Counted from the first letter of the stretch, positions 24,522-32,889 are shown. The stretch is 64,000 bases of DNA from Pantoea brenneri (GCA_002095305.1 MIEI01000012.1:1-64000), one strand, 5' to 3'. Numbers and translations: made by a program. The notes: generated by a model from the letters alone, not told the origin.

Positions 24522-26075
24522 CTATGAAAAGCTTTGAGGTAACTCACCTTTACTAAACTTCTCTAAGAAATCTCTCGATAAAAAAAGTCTATTTTTTTCT
24601 TTGTCGATGGTTGAAAAATCAGAAATTATTGTATTAATAATTTTATTCTTGAGTCTACACTGTAGTTTATTATTTTTATTTCTATATATGATGTTTTCCA
24701 TCATCCTTTTTTTGGCGAGTTCAATTTTAGTGTCCTCAAAAAAGAATAATAAAATCAACAAATCAGTTTGGATGGTCATGATTTCATGTTGAAAAGTTTT
24801 ATAGATTTTTATAAGGCTCTCTTCCGGATTATCGTCAATCATAAGAAAGTATTTAGTGCGACCTGAGCGGGTTAATTTATTGCCAGAGTAGAATGTAACT
24901 ATTTTTAGATAAGATAGATCAATACTTAATTCTAAATTGGAAAACCTAGGGATGATGTTTGAGAAGTTCATGTTCAAGTGTTCAAAGAAATCACACTTAA
25001 TAAGAAGCTGATAATACTTATGATAATCGTTAAATATTCCACTTTGAGGATCGTTATCAAGTTCATTGAAAAAATCGCTCCATCTACGTAGCTCATTCTT
25101 ACTTTCATTGTATGATTTATAAAAAAACATAGAATTTATTGCAATGAGCATTAGGATATCATAGGGGATAATGGAGCGAACGATATTAGTATACTTCTTC
25201 ATCTCTGATTTGTTATTAGTGTTTTCACCAGAGTATTTTAAAAGGTGATAAACGATTCTCATGTAAGGACTGAGAATGTTTTTTGAAGTATTATTGTTTT
25301 TTTCGATTATTTTTTTCGCCAGCTCACCTTTTGATGAGATTAAGTTATAGCAAAATTTAGTTATGTCCTTTGTTTTAGATATGAATGATAAATCTTCAGT
25401 AAGAGATAAGGTGTTTGATGAAGGAAAGTAGTGATATGTCTTATCCCCACAAGAATAATAGATTGTGCCAGGGTTTAATATTACATGCTCAGGATCTACA
25501 AGCGAATCTGAGCTGGGTAAGTAGTAGCAAATATTTCCACTAATATTTTTAACAAGATCAACCTTTATTAAAATTTCATCATTGTGCAAGCAGAATTTGT
25601 AACCATCAACGGTTGCAAACTTCACTAGCCCTCTGATTATTGAATAAGATTCATAGCCTGAGCAGTTCAGAATATGATTAATTTCATACAAGCAATTATT
25701 TGCCGATATAATCTTTCCTAAATATCCATTGTGTTCTTGGAGTAGTATGGAAAAATTTTTCTCGAAAGTTTCCTTAATATCTTTTTTGTGATTATTTTCA
25801 GCAGTTTCTTTGTTAGACTTTATAACTTCTGCTACTGATTTAACTGTGTAAAAACAGATCACAACTGTTGCTATAGCTGAAGCAAAGCCTCCTAAGGCTA
25901 TTAATTTTTCAGATACTTTTGAAGTGATTATTATTAAAGACAATGTTGCTATAATTATTATTATGGTGCATAAGAATGCTGATTTTGCAGACTTTAGGAG
26001 GTTTTTGGCTGTTTGAGTTTTTGATTTATCTTTATTCCTAGAGGGGAATCGAATATTTGAATTTTTTTTCTTCAT
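24522..26075 (-). CDS. Putative phage abortive infection protein (AbiC-like, two membrane segments)
   Basis: A 517-residue, Lys/Asn/Ile-rich protein. After a basic start, two hydrophobic helices lie at about 33-52 and 58-80. FEKNFSILLQEHNGYLGKI follows (about 110-128), then SPYMRIVYHLLKY with a long helical stretch including RSIIPYDILMLIAINSMFF. These blocks resemble the putative AbiC family: FE..FF.LL..HN, then YFR.LY.ILK and LRA.LS..EL.LL. Members are membrane-linked defence proteins. The gene is far more AT-rich than its surroundings and runs against the neighbouring genes, which marks a recent cargo insertion. Confidence 0.75.
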   Translation of the reverse strand: MKKKNSNIRFPSRNKDKSKTQTAKNLLKSAKSAFLCTIIIIIATLSLIIITSKVSEKLIALGGFASAIATVVICFYTVKSVAEVIKSNKETAENNHKKDIKETFEKNFSILLQEHNGYLGKIISANNCLYEINHILNCSGYESYSIIRGLVKFATVDGYKFCLHNDEILIKVDLVKNISGNICYYLPSSDSLVDPEHVILNPGTIYYSCGDKTYHYFPSSNTLSLTEDLSFISKTKDITKFCYNLISSKGELAKKIIEKNNNTSKNILSPYMRIVYHLLKYSGENTNNKSEMKKYTNIVRSIIPYDILMLIAINSMFFYKSYNESKNELRRWSDFFNELDNDPQSGIFNDYHKYYQLLIKCDFFEHLNMNFSNIIPRFSNLELSIDLSYLKIVTFYSGNKLTRSGRTKYFLMIDDNPEESLIKIYKTFQHEIMTIQTDLLILLFFFEDTKIELAKKRMMENIIYRNKNNKLQCRLKNKIINTIISDFSTIDKEKNRLFLSRDFLEKFSKGELPQSFS

Positions 26076-26235
26076 TTTATTTTTTCAAGGTTTGTTAGTT
26101 TTTGGTCTTTTTAAAACCTGCAGATATGATATGCGTCTATAAGTCTTTAGGTTTTTTTGGCGGTTTTATAGCATGCATAATGTCATTAATTATAGTTTGT
26201 TGCATGCGAGCCATATTGGCAACTAAATCATTTGG

Positions 26236-26742
26236 CCCCCTTCGGCTCCTGCCCTGTCGGGCAGTCGTCGAGCCTCACTCCGCTAACCGGCAAAGCCGGT
26301 AAGCTCCGCCGAACCCGCAGGCGGTTTCGGGCCTGCCGGCTAGAGTCTGATGGCTAATGTCAACCCCTGCAACCGGCTAGCGCCGGTGCTTTCACCGCCC
26401 CGGCAGAGGGGCCGCCGCGGCTCCAGGGAGGATCGCCGGGCGTTCCCTGACGGCTTTTACGGCCTCCCGGCCCGGTCTTTCGCGGAGGGCTTTTCGTAGC
26501 ACCGTCATCCGCCCTGCCGTATAGGTTCGCTTCGCCGTTCCTCGCCCGTTCGCACTCGCCATAAACCCGGCTCGCTTGCGCTGCGGCCTCCGGTGACGCC
26601 CATACTCCGGTCGTCTGCTGTTGCTCCTTTGCCCTTCGCCGCGAAAGGCCAGACCGGAAAGATAAAACCCGCGTCAGAGAAGGTCTTTTTCGGGTCCGCA
26701 GCGCGTGCTGCACCCACTCAGCCGGATTTAAGGAGCTATGCC
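26236..26742 (+). promoter_or_regulatory. 500-base structured module B1 upstream of the DUF4942 gene (candidate ssDNA promoter)
   Basis: A paralogue of 30608-31103. Shared blocks include GGCCCCCTTCGGCTCC, GTCGTCGAGCC, GCTAACCGGCAA, CTTTCACCGCCCCGGCA, GCGGAGGGCT, CGTAGCACCG, CGCGAAAGGCCAGACCGGAA and CGCGTCAGAGAAGG. Between them the stems differ in sequence but keep pairing: CTGCCC/GGGCAG here against CCGGC/GCCGG there. This indicates selection for structure. It ends at AAGGAG before the DUF4942 start. A long open frame from 26593 is just read-through of this module. The 26076-26235 stretch is AT-rich junction sequence. Confidence 0.55.
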
Positions 26743-28422
26743 ATGCAAAACACACTCGTAAACGTCACCCCTGATGCGACAACCGACCGCACGCCGATCA
26801 ACGCAGCCGGGGAAGTTATTACAGATACCTTTTTTGCACCCGTTGAAACTGACGTTATTGACGGCCTGTTAGGCCGCTATGGCTTGATGCACGCAAAATT
26901 AAAAAACATTTCGGCCACTGTACGCGAAGGCGAGAATGCCGATGCGGTTGAGTATTTTATGCGAGGCAACGTGCGCAATTCCCGGCTGCATATGCCGCCT
27001 GTGCGCGTCGTATTTGATTTGCCTGGCGCGGTAGCTTCCCTTAACGCTGATTTCTGGCAACAGGCGTTAAACCTGACTGACGTTTACGAGTATATGCCCA
27101 ATGATCGCCGCAACGAGTGGAACAATCAGATCCACGAGATGAAAGCGCCGGATTTTGAGGAAAACGCCGTGCGCGCGACGCTTTCCGAACTGCTTTTCTC
27201 TCGTCAGAAATTTTTCTCCGAGCGTGTAGATGGCATTTTCCGCAGCCTGTCACGCAGCCACGTGACCAACCGCCCGGAAGGCTTCAGCAAACGCATGATT
27301 ATCGAATGTATGTTTGATCAGTGGGGCATGTGTAACTACGAGCGCACCGGCTACGTGGATGACCTGCGCAAAGTGATTGCGAAGTTCATGGGCCGCGATG
27401 CTACCGGCCTGAATACGACCAATAAAATTCTGAACATCGCGCGCGCCCGTTCGGGTGAGTGGGTTGCTATCGACGGCGGCGCACTGCGCGTAAAAGCCTT
27501 TCTGAAAGGCACTATTCATCTTGAAATCCATCCGGACATGGCCTGGCGCCTTAATGACATTCTGGCCTTCCTGCATCCGGCGGCCATCCCGGCGGATCAC
27601 CGTCAAAAGCCGCGCACAAAGGTAAAAGGTTTTGATCTGCATTCGAATCTGCTGCCTTTTTCTGTCCTGAGCGTACTCAGTGATCTGGAGACAGAACGCA
27701 CCGAACCCTTAAAGCGCAACCGCTGGGAAGAACCGCGCCCGCCTGTCACTACTAATCCCTTTAACCGTCGTTTAAAAGGTTATTCGGATGAGAACAAGGC
27801 CGCACGTGCAGAAGCAGAAAAAGTGCTTATGAGCCTGGGCGGCGTAAAAATGAATATCAATGCTTTTACCTGGTTTGAGTTTGATTACGACCCGACAACG
27901 GCGCTTGAAGATGTCCAGCTTTCCGGCGCGCTGCCGGACCAGAAAACACACCAGTTTTACCCGACCACGGGCGAACTCGCCGCGCAGCTGCTTAGCGAAG
28001 CGGATATCCGCGAGGGGGAAACCTGCCTGGAGCCGAGCGCGGGCATGGGCGGACTTGCCGACCTGATGCCGAAGACCCAGACCACCTGCGTAGAGATTTC
28101 GCCGCTGCACTGCCGTGTACTGGAGGCAAAAGGGCACAATGTGATCGAAGCCGATTTCCTGCAATGGTCGCAGATGACGCCGCAGCGTTTTGACGTAGTA
28201 GTGATGAATCCGCCATACAGCGAAGGCCGGGCAGTAGCACACCTTAACGCAGCGGCGGCACTGGTGAAGGACGGCGGACGCCTGGCGGCCATTCTGCCCG
28301 CTGGCAGTGACCGCAAAGACCTGCTGCCAGGCTGGGATTGCAACTGGTCTGCGCCGATTGAGGGCATGTTTGCGGGAACAGGGGTTCGTGTGGTTCGCCT
28401 GATGGCGTACAAGCCGGAATAA
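26743..28422 (+). CDS. DUF4942 protein with C-terminal methyltransferase domain
   Basis: About 559 residues from ATG 26743 (MQNTLVNVTPDATTDRTPIN), with AAGGAG upstream. The N-terminal 330 residues match the DUF4942 type (ISATVREGENADAVEYFMRG, HVTNRPEGFSKRMIIECMFD). The C-terminal part is a Rossmann methyltransferase: CLEPSAGMGGLADLM for SAM and VVMNPPYSEGRAVAHL with the NPPY motif of N6-adenine enzymes. It is typical of enterobacterial plasmid leading regions. It could modify incoming DNA, but the role is unproven. A strongly folded spacer separates it from the next gene. Confidence 0.85.
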   Translation: MQNTLVNVTPDATTDRTPINAAGEVITDTFFAPVETDVIDGLLGRYGLMHAKLKNISATVREGENADAVEYFMRGNVRNSRLHMPPVRVVFDLPGAVASLNADFWQQALNLTDVYEYMPNDRRNEWNNQIHEMKAPDFEENAVRATLSELLFSRQKFFSERVDGIFRSLSRSHVTNRPEGFSKRMIIECMFDQWGMCNYERTGYVDDLRKVIAKFMGRDATGLNTTNKILNIARARSGEWVAIDGGALRVKAFLKGTIHLEIHPDMAWRLNDILAFLHPAAIPADHRQKPRTKVKGFDLHSNLLPFSVLSVLSDLETERTEPLKRNRWEEPRPPVTTNPFNRRLKGYSDENKAARAEAEKVLMSLGGVKMNINAFTWFEFDYDPTTALEDVQLSGALPDQKTHQFYPTTGELAAQLLSEADIREGETCLEPSAGMGGLADLMPKTQTTCVEISPLHCRVLEAKGHNVIEADFLQWSQMTPQRFDVVVMNPPYSEGRAVAHLNAAAALVKDGGRLAAILPAGSDRKDLLPGWDCNWSAPIEGMFAGTGVRVVRLMAYKPE

Positions 28423-28517
28423 CCATCTAGCCCGGCTGGCAGGGTTGACCCTTGCCGGATACCTCTCCGGCCCGATAATCGGCCGGAGCCACGAACCGCG
28501 AAACAGAGCAAAATATT
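28423..28517 (+). other. Structured spacer with two hairpins
   Basis: GGCAGGGTTGACCCTTGCC and then CTCCGGCC / GGCCGGAG around a 7-base loop. It may terminate the DUF4942 transcript or act as a small version of the upstream modules for the next gene. Confidence 0.4.
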
Positions 28518-28964
28518 ATGATCCGGGAAGAACAATTTACCCCCAATGCAATTCAGGCGTTTTCAGGCTGCGACCTTGAAGAACTGAGCGAACACGGAGA
28601 AGCCGTACGCCTTCGCATGTGCGGCCTGGTACACAGCGCGCTGAATCTGCCTGATAGCTGGCGCATGGACTGCGAGATGCGCGGGGAATGGGGCGGGGCC
28701 TATCCCATCCATCTGCGACTGACGCAGCCAGAAATGGAAGAGATTGCCGTCGAGCTGGTCAGCCCGTCTGCCTGCTGGCCCGCATGGTGTGCGGTAGTTG
28801 GAGACAGTCGCACCCGCAGCCGTCTGCGCCTGTATGTCAGCGACCAGCTTGATCCGATGGCACTACAGGCAAAACTTTCAGTAATTGCTGAGTACACGCG
28901 TGCAGGCTTTACAGGAGCTGGTGAGCTTGTCGCCGCGATGAAAATGGGAGGACACGCCGCATGA
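28518..28964 (+). CDS. Plasmid leading-region protein, unknown
   Basis: A 148-residue protein with a modest ribosome site. It has a Trp-rich centre (WRMDCEMRGEWGGAYPIHLR, SACWPAWCAVVGDSRTRSRL). Its stop overlaps the next start (ATGA), so the pair is coupled. No family recognised. Confidence 0.55.
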   Translation: MIREEQFTPNAIQAFSGCDLEELSEHGEAVRLRMCGLVHSALNLPDSWRMDCEMRGEWGGAYPIHLRLTQPEMEEIAVELVSPSACWPAWCAVVGDSRTRSRLRLYVSDQLDPMALQAKLSVIAEYTRAGFTGAGELVAAMKMGGHAA

Positions 28965-29716
28965 TCCCATCCTCACAGGCACTGGTGCCGTTGTTGCCAG
29001 AACGACAGGCCGCACTTCAGGCAATCGCAGCCGTAGAGCACGCACAGCAGCGTGGAACGCGACTTGCCCGCCATCCCTACGCGGCCGCGTTTATGAAGCA
29101 GTTGAGCGGTGAGAGCCGCATCAGCGTCCGGGCGCTGAACCGTATCAGAGGCATTTATCTGCGGCCGCGTGAGAAGCGTGCGCCGCTTCCAGAATGGGAA
29201 AGCGCCCTGGATGTGTTTCTCAGAACGGCAGATGATGTGTGTCCGCTGCCGCTGCCGGGAGAACTTGCGACGATATTGTTTCCTGAAGCCGCTTTCCGCC
29301 GCTCAGAACGTGCTGAACATGCAGCACAAAAAAGTGTGAGCCGTGTAGTGCGGCGTGAAAGGCAGGCGGAGGACTATCGGGCGCGCCAGCAGGAAAATCG
29401 CATCTGCCAGGCAGAAACAGAGCTGGCTTTCCGAACGCCTGATACGCTACGCAGCTGGTTTAATGCCTGGTGTGACTTCGTGCCAGAACACGATCTGAAA
29501 AATATGATTAGGACCTGGTCGCGCCGGTTTCCGTCGCTGGCCGGACTTGAAACCCTTCAGTTGTACTCTCCGGATGCAGCATGTGACGTAGCCTGGGAGA
29601 TACAACAGCGCTTGCCGCACATCGGCACCATGCAGCGTGAAATGAATCGTTGGCTGATACCAAACAAATTACAACGGCCTGGCGTGAAAAAAGAAGATAA
29701 AACTGTTTCCTCATGA
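28961..29716 (+). CDS. Plasmid leading-region protein, unknown, basic and helical
   Basis: A 251-residue basic protein. The middle (RRSERAEHAAQKSVSRVVRR with ERQAEDYRARQQENR) is a charged helix or coiled coil. The C-terminal part has LRSWFNAWCDFVP and ends KKEDKTVSS. It may bind nucleic acid but shows no family motif. Its last codons overlap the first HigA-type operator of the next operon. Confidence 0.5.
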   Translation: MIPSSQALVPLLPERQAALQAIAAVEHAQQRGTRLARHPYAAAFMKQLSGESRISVRALNRIRGIYLRPREKRAPLPEWESALDVFLRTADDVCPLPLPGELATILFPEAAFRRSERAEHAAQKSVSRVVRRERQAEDYRARQQENRICQAETELAFRTPDTLRSWFNAWCDFVPEHDLKNMIRTWSRRFPSLAGLETLQLYSPDAACDVAWEIQQRLPHIGTMQREMNRWLIPNKLQRPGVKKEDKTVSS

Positions 29717-29722
29717 GAAACA
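29704..29722. promoter_or_regulatory. higBA operator 1
   Basis: TGTTTC-N7-GAAACA. Together with the second site it brackets a perfect -10 box (TATAAT, 29728-29733). Typical of antitoxin autorepression. Confidence 0.75.
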
Positions 29723-29732
29723 CATGCTATAA

Positions 29733-29751
29733 TGTTTCTCAAGACGAAACA
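29733..29751. promoter_or_regulatory. higBA operator 2
   Basis: TGTTTC-N7-GAAACA again, 29 bases from the first site and just before the higB start. HigA bound at both sites would cover the promoter. Confidence 0.75.
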
Positions 29752-29763
29752 CGGAGCACTATC

Positions 29764-30045
29764 GTGATAAAGAGCTGGAAGCATAAGGGTTTACAGAAAC
29801 TTTTTGAGAAAGGTGATGTGAGCGGTGTACAGTCGAAAGATGCTGAACGCATCAGGCTTCGCCTGCTGGTGATTGATGAAGCAGTATCGACGGATGAATT
29901 TAAAAACTATCCGGGCTTTCACTTCCATCCTCTGAAAGGGGATCGAAAGAATCTTTATTCAATTACGGTAAGAGCTAACTGGCGCATTACGTTCGAATTT
30001 AAAGACGGTGATGCTTACATTCTCAACCTGGAGGACTATCACTGA
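29764..30045 (+). CDS. higB: HigB-type toxin (RelE/ParE superfamily mRNA interferase)
   Basis: A GTG start at 29764 gives 93 residues (MIKSWKHKGLQKLFEKGDVS). A longer frame from 29713 runs through the operators and is unlikely. Family features are the KHKGL..LFE.G start, ERIRLRLLVIDEA, and the C-terminal ITVRANWRITFEFKDGDAYI with the conserved WRI.F. It cuts mRNA on the ribosome when the antitoxin is lost. The toxin precedes the antitoxin, the usual order for HigBA, with a one-base overlap. Confidence 0.92.
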   Translation: MIKSWKHKGLQKLFEKGDVSGVQSKDAERIRLRLLVIDEAVSTDEFKNYPGFHFHPLKGDRKNLYSITVRANWRITFEFKDGDAYILNLEDYH

Positions 30046-30362
30046 TGGCCATGTTTAATCCGCCGCATCCTGGCGGCCTGATCACCGAGTACATTGAAGA
30101 TAATAACATTGGCCTGCGCGTGCTGGCTAAAGAGCTGGGCGTATCAGCTTCGGCGCTTAGCAAGGTCGCCAGCGGTAAGGCATCAGTCAGCCCTGAAATG
30201 GCGGTGAGACTGGAGGCAGGGCTGGGTATTGCGGCGCGCCTCTGGTTATCCATGCAGGCTGCCTGCGATCTGCATAAAGCACGTGAAAATACGGACGTTT
30301 CTGGGGTGCATCTGCATCCGGGTATGCTGGCCGCTTACGCAGAAGAACGGCCGGGCAAGTAA
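30045..30362 (+). CDS. higA: HigA antitoxin (XRE HTH)
   Basis: A 105-residue protein. MFNPPHPGGLITEYIED with VLAKELGVSASALSKVASG and VSPEMAVRLEAGLG is the HigA/VapI helix-turn-helix pattern. It neutralises HigB and, with it, represses the promoter through the paired TGTTTC-N7-GAAACA sites. On a plasmid the pair stabilises inheritance. A strong terminator follows. Confidence 0.92.
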   Translation: MAMFNPPHPGGLITEYIEDNNIGLRVLAKELGVSASALSKVASGKASVSPEMAVRLEAGLGIAARLWLSMQAACDLHKARENTDVSGVHLHPGMLAAYAEERPGK

Positions 30363-30383
30363 ACACCGCAACGCAACTCATAG

Positions 30384-30407
30384 ACCGCGCCGTATGGCGC
30401 GGTTTTT
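30384..30407 (+). terminator. Intrinsic terminator of higBA
   Basis: ACCGCGCC, GTAT loop, GGCGCGGT followed by TTTTC. Confidence 0.85.
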
Positions 30408-30607
30408 CTATGCATTGTATGCCGGCATCGGAACGGCAACACCGCCGCCCTGCGGGCAGGGAATAGCCGGTGCTGCCGCACCGGCCGTTCCCGTCAGGCC
30501 GCTTATATCCTTCGTACGACTCCCTTAATCTGCACCGGTAATTCTCAGATCAGCTATTTCTTTCCGTCGTCAATAAAGTCGCATTAACAGCAACAGCAAC
30601 AGCGTGG

Positions 30608-31103
30608 GCCCCCTTCGGCTCCCCGGCAAGCCGGGTCGTCGAGCCCTATGTCGCTAACCGGCAAGCCGGCAAGCGCCACCGAACCCCTGCGGGTTTCGGC
30701 CGCAAGCGGTTTCGGTCTGATGTCCAAAGTCAAAGGCTGCTGCCGGCTTCGCCGACGCTTTCACCGCCCCGGCAAACCCCGCCGGGACTTTAAGGCCAGC
30801 CCGCAGGGCGGGCTGAAACATTCCTTCTGACGCTTCCCTGCCTTCCGGCCAGCCCTTGCGCGGAGGGCTGGTCGTAGCACCGCCGGTTCAGGCAAAAAGG
30901 GGTGAAATACACGCCGAAAAAAACTTTTTGCGAAAGGCCTCAAAAACTTTTTGTCGTCGCCCCTTTATGCCTTCACTTCGTCGTTGCTCCTTTGCCCTTG
31001 CCGCGAAAGGCCAGACCGGAAAGAAAAAGACCGCGTCAGAGAAGGGCTTTTCGGGCACCGCGCGGCGGTCAGCCGGATCATTAATTTCAGACAGGAGCAC
31101 ATC
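30608..31103 (+). promoter_or_regulatory. 500-base structured module B2 (candidate ssDNA promoter)
   Basis: Second copy of the module at 26236-26742, placed just before the gene at 31104 with AGGAG at its end. Several hairpin arms differ from B1 but remain complementary (CCGGCAAGCCGGG, ACCGGCAAGCCGGC, AACCCCTGCGGGTT). An extra AAAAACTTTTT-type pair (about 30920-30952) is present only here. The long frame opening at 30951 is read-through of this module. The preceding 30408-30607 holds no gene. Confidence 0.55.
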
Positions 31104-31643
31104 ATGACTTCAACCCCGACGGGCACCACTACCGAAATGCGCTGCGTAGCGGCGCTGGGCGACGGTGCATTTACGCGCGAGCAAGCCGTTATTGTAACTT
31201 CCGCTTTCAGCAACGTCTTAATTGAGGACGATCAGGGCAGCCACTTCCGTCTGGTCGTGCGTGAGCCGTCAGGGGAGCTTATCTGGCGCGCGTTTAGTTT
31301 TGAACATGATGCGGGCTACTGGCTGCGTAAGTACATCAACAGTCGGGGCCTGGTGCAGCCCTTGAATGAGCAGCTGAAGGCGCTAACGGATCTCAATGAG
31401 GTTCCTATGACGCTCACACAGCGCCGGGATTTAATGGCTCAAATACTGAATGACTTAGCCAGTGCGGTCGTGCAGCGAGTTCCGGAAAATTCGGTTGTGC
31501 TTCCTACTGAGGTGTCAGAAGTCTGGGCAGATGCGGGCCGTATCGCGCTGGCACATTTCGGGCTTAAGGGTGAAAAAGCATGGTTCAGCGCAAGTCAATG
31601 GCTAACCTCAGAACTGGAGCAGAACGGCAATATACAGGCGTAA
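31104..31643 (+). CDS. Plasmid leading-region protein, unknown
   Basis: A 179-residue protein from ATG 31104 ([20 protein letters not shown]), with CAGGAG upstream. It has a beta-rich first half ([20 protein letters not shown]) and a helical second half. The first half, with [20 protein letters not shown], recalls small single-domain plasmid proteins, but I cannot name a family. It follows module B2 and precedes a pair of strong hairpins. Confidence 0.6.
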   Translation: MTSTPTGTTTEMRCVAALGDGAFTREQAVIVTSAFSNVLIEDDQGSHFRLVVREPSGELIWRAFSFEHDAGYWLRKYINSRGLVQPLNEQLKALTDLNEVPMTLTQRRDLMAQILNDLASAVVQRVPENSVVLPTEVSEVWADAGRIALAHFGLKGEKAWFSASQWLTSELEQNGNIQA

Positions 31644-31649
31644 AAAAAG

Positions 31650-31702
31650 CAGGGTTACCCCTGCTTATTCCACGGCAACCAGTCCTACCTGGTTGCCTTA
31701 TC
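31650..31702 (+). other. Two consecutive hairpins between leading-region genes
   Basis: AGCAGGG-TTAC-CCCTGCT, then GGCAACCAG / CTGGTTGCC around six bases. The A-run before the first makes it a terminator for minus-strand transcripts; on the plus strand T-runs are weak. Confidence 0.45.
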
Positions 31703-31727
31703 AAAACCAGACTCTCAGGAGAGTTAT

Positions 31728-31877
31728 ATGATTTTTGACCCGCAAATCGTCGCACATGCAATGCTGTTTGTAAATGCTTTACGCTCCGGTCAGATGGCCC
31801 ACGTTCCGGCGATGCCGTTTGCTATGTGGCAGCAATTTATCACGACCGTTAATGCTGCTCTGGAGAAAAATGCATGA
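31728..31877 (+). CDS. Small plasmid protein of 49 residues, unknown
   Basis: ATG 31728 follows CAGGAGAG with good spacing. The product starts MIFDPQIVAHAMLFVNALRS and ends VNAALEKNA, amphipathic and helical. Its TGA overlaps an ATG at 31874, the probable original start of the next gene, so the two were likely coupled. Confidence 0.5.
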   Translation: MIFDPQIVAHAMLFVNALRSGQMAHVPAMPFAMWQQFITTVNAALEKNA

Positions 31878-32454
31878 GTACTACAACCCCTTTGAGCTTT
31901 TCCGTCACACCGTCACACCGTCACGCGTGACACAGAATGACATCATTCGCGTGCTGGGCGAGTACACGTTTATTCGTCTGGATAATGGCGACGAAGCCTT
32001 TTTCCATTGCGGTAACTGGATTACCGGCGCAGATGCTTCATGTGGTGAACCTTCAGTTTTAGATCTCGCGCAGAGCATGGCACGTGCGGGATGTAAATCA
32101 CTGCGATTCGTCGAACTTCCGGTGCCTGACGATGAGGACTGGAACTGGAATGATGTGGTAGAAAAGTTAGTTAACACATCATTAACGCGTGAAGTGCGTG
32201 GCGAACTGATTGTTACATGCAGCGGCAATGCCCGCCACGGACGCGGCATTCATATCTGTTGTGACCCATTATTGAGCGGGATCAACAATAACCTCTGGTT
32301 TCCCCTAAACGATGCAGAAGACTGGCATACAGGAATCGAACGCATTCTGACCATGAACGGCATTGCGGAGAATGTTGTGCGGCTGGAACCGCTGCGTGAC
32401 GGGCTGGAGTACAGCGATTTTAAGGTTGTCTATAACCAAAAGGTCTTCGACTGA
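31870..32454 (+). CDS. Plasmid leading-region protein, unknown; N-terminus altered by an 8-base duplication
   Basis: The open frame begins at ATG 31870 (MHEYYNPFELFRHTVTPSRV) and gives 194 residues including FIRLDNGDEAFFHCGNWITG. A better-placed start is ATG 31874, in an ATGA overlap with the 49-residue gene. It reads MSTTTPLSFSVTPS and would join the main frame at SRVTQN if one copy of the tandem CGTCACAC repeat (31903-31918) were absent. So the ancestral N-terminus was probably MSTTTPLSFSVTPSRVTQND. The function is unknown. Confidence 0.55.
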   Translation: MHEYYNPFELFRHTVTPSRVTQNDIIRVLGEYTFIRLDNGDEAFFHCGNWITGADASCGEPSVLDLAQSMARAGCKSLRFVELPVPDDEDWNWNDVVEKLVNTSLTREVRGELIVTCSGNARHGRGIHICCDPLLSGINNNLWFPLNDAEDWHTGIERILTMNGIAENVVRLEPLRDGLEYSDFKVVYNQKVFD

Positions 32455-32496
32455 TACTTTTTGTGGCCGAATAAAACTGGCCTTTTAACCGATGTA

Positions 32497-32537
32497 AAAC
32501 TATCCGGCAAGGAAATATAACTCCTGCCGGATAGTTT
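32497..32537. terminator. Bidirectional terminator between leading region and mobC
   Basis: AAACTATCCGGCA and TGCCGGATAGTTT pair over 13 bases around a 15-base loop, between convergent genes. Both flanks end in A/T runs. Confidence 0.75.
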
Positions 32538-32539
32538 AT

Positions 32540-32860
32540 TTATGCCGTTTTGCCTTCATGCGAGTTAGTTCTAATCTGTGCCGGTTCTGCCTTACGAGAC
32601 TGGCGTCTTTTTTTACCACTGCCTTCGTTTATCACACCAGAAATTGCTTTCTCACTGAATCGAAACTCCATCGCATCCAGTGCCGATTTAATATCCGCCA
32701 CTGTGTAACCTTTCTCTTTTGCCAGTACAAGAATGGTATCTTTCAGATTTTCCAGTGCCCCATCACGCGTAATGCGCTGAGGTGTCAAATCTGGAAGATT
32801 TTCCAGTTTCCTGCGAGCCTCATCGAGTTGGTCTTGTGTAAAAAAATTACCTGCCGCCAT
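32540..32860 (-). CDS. mobC: MobC-like mobilization accessory protein
   Basis: A 106-residue basic protein (MAAGNFFTQDQLDEARRKLE; LPDLTPQRITRDGALENLKD; KGYTVADIKSALDAMEF). It lies next to oriT and divergent from mobA/nikA, the place mobC takes in IncL/M-type (MOBP13) relaxase loci. It probably helps the relaxosome open the nick region. The C-terminus is a basic tail (KKRRQSRKAEP). Confidence 0.65.
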   Translation of the reverse strand: MAAGNFFTQDQLDEARRKLENLPDLTPQRITRDGALENLKDTILVLAKEKGYTVADIKSALDAMEFRFSEKAISGVINEGSGKKRRQSRKAEPAQIRTNSHEGKTA

Positions 32861-32889
32861 GTCATTCGTTCTCTTCTATTTGGGAAAGT

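Noticed and set aside
26593-26742. N-terminal 50-codon extension of the DUF4942 gene
   Set aside because: The segment matches the non-coding module at 30608-31103 and a strong ribosome site precedes ATG 26743, so the longer start is read-through.
30951-31103. N-terminal extension of the gene at 31104
   Set aside because: Same reason: it is part of the repeated structured module, and AGGAG precedes ATG 31104.
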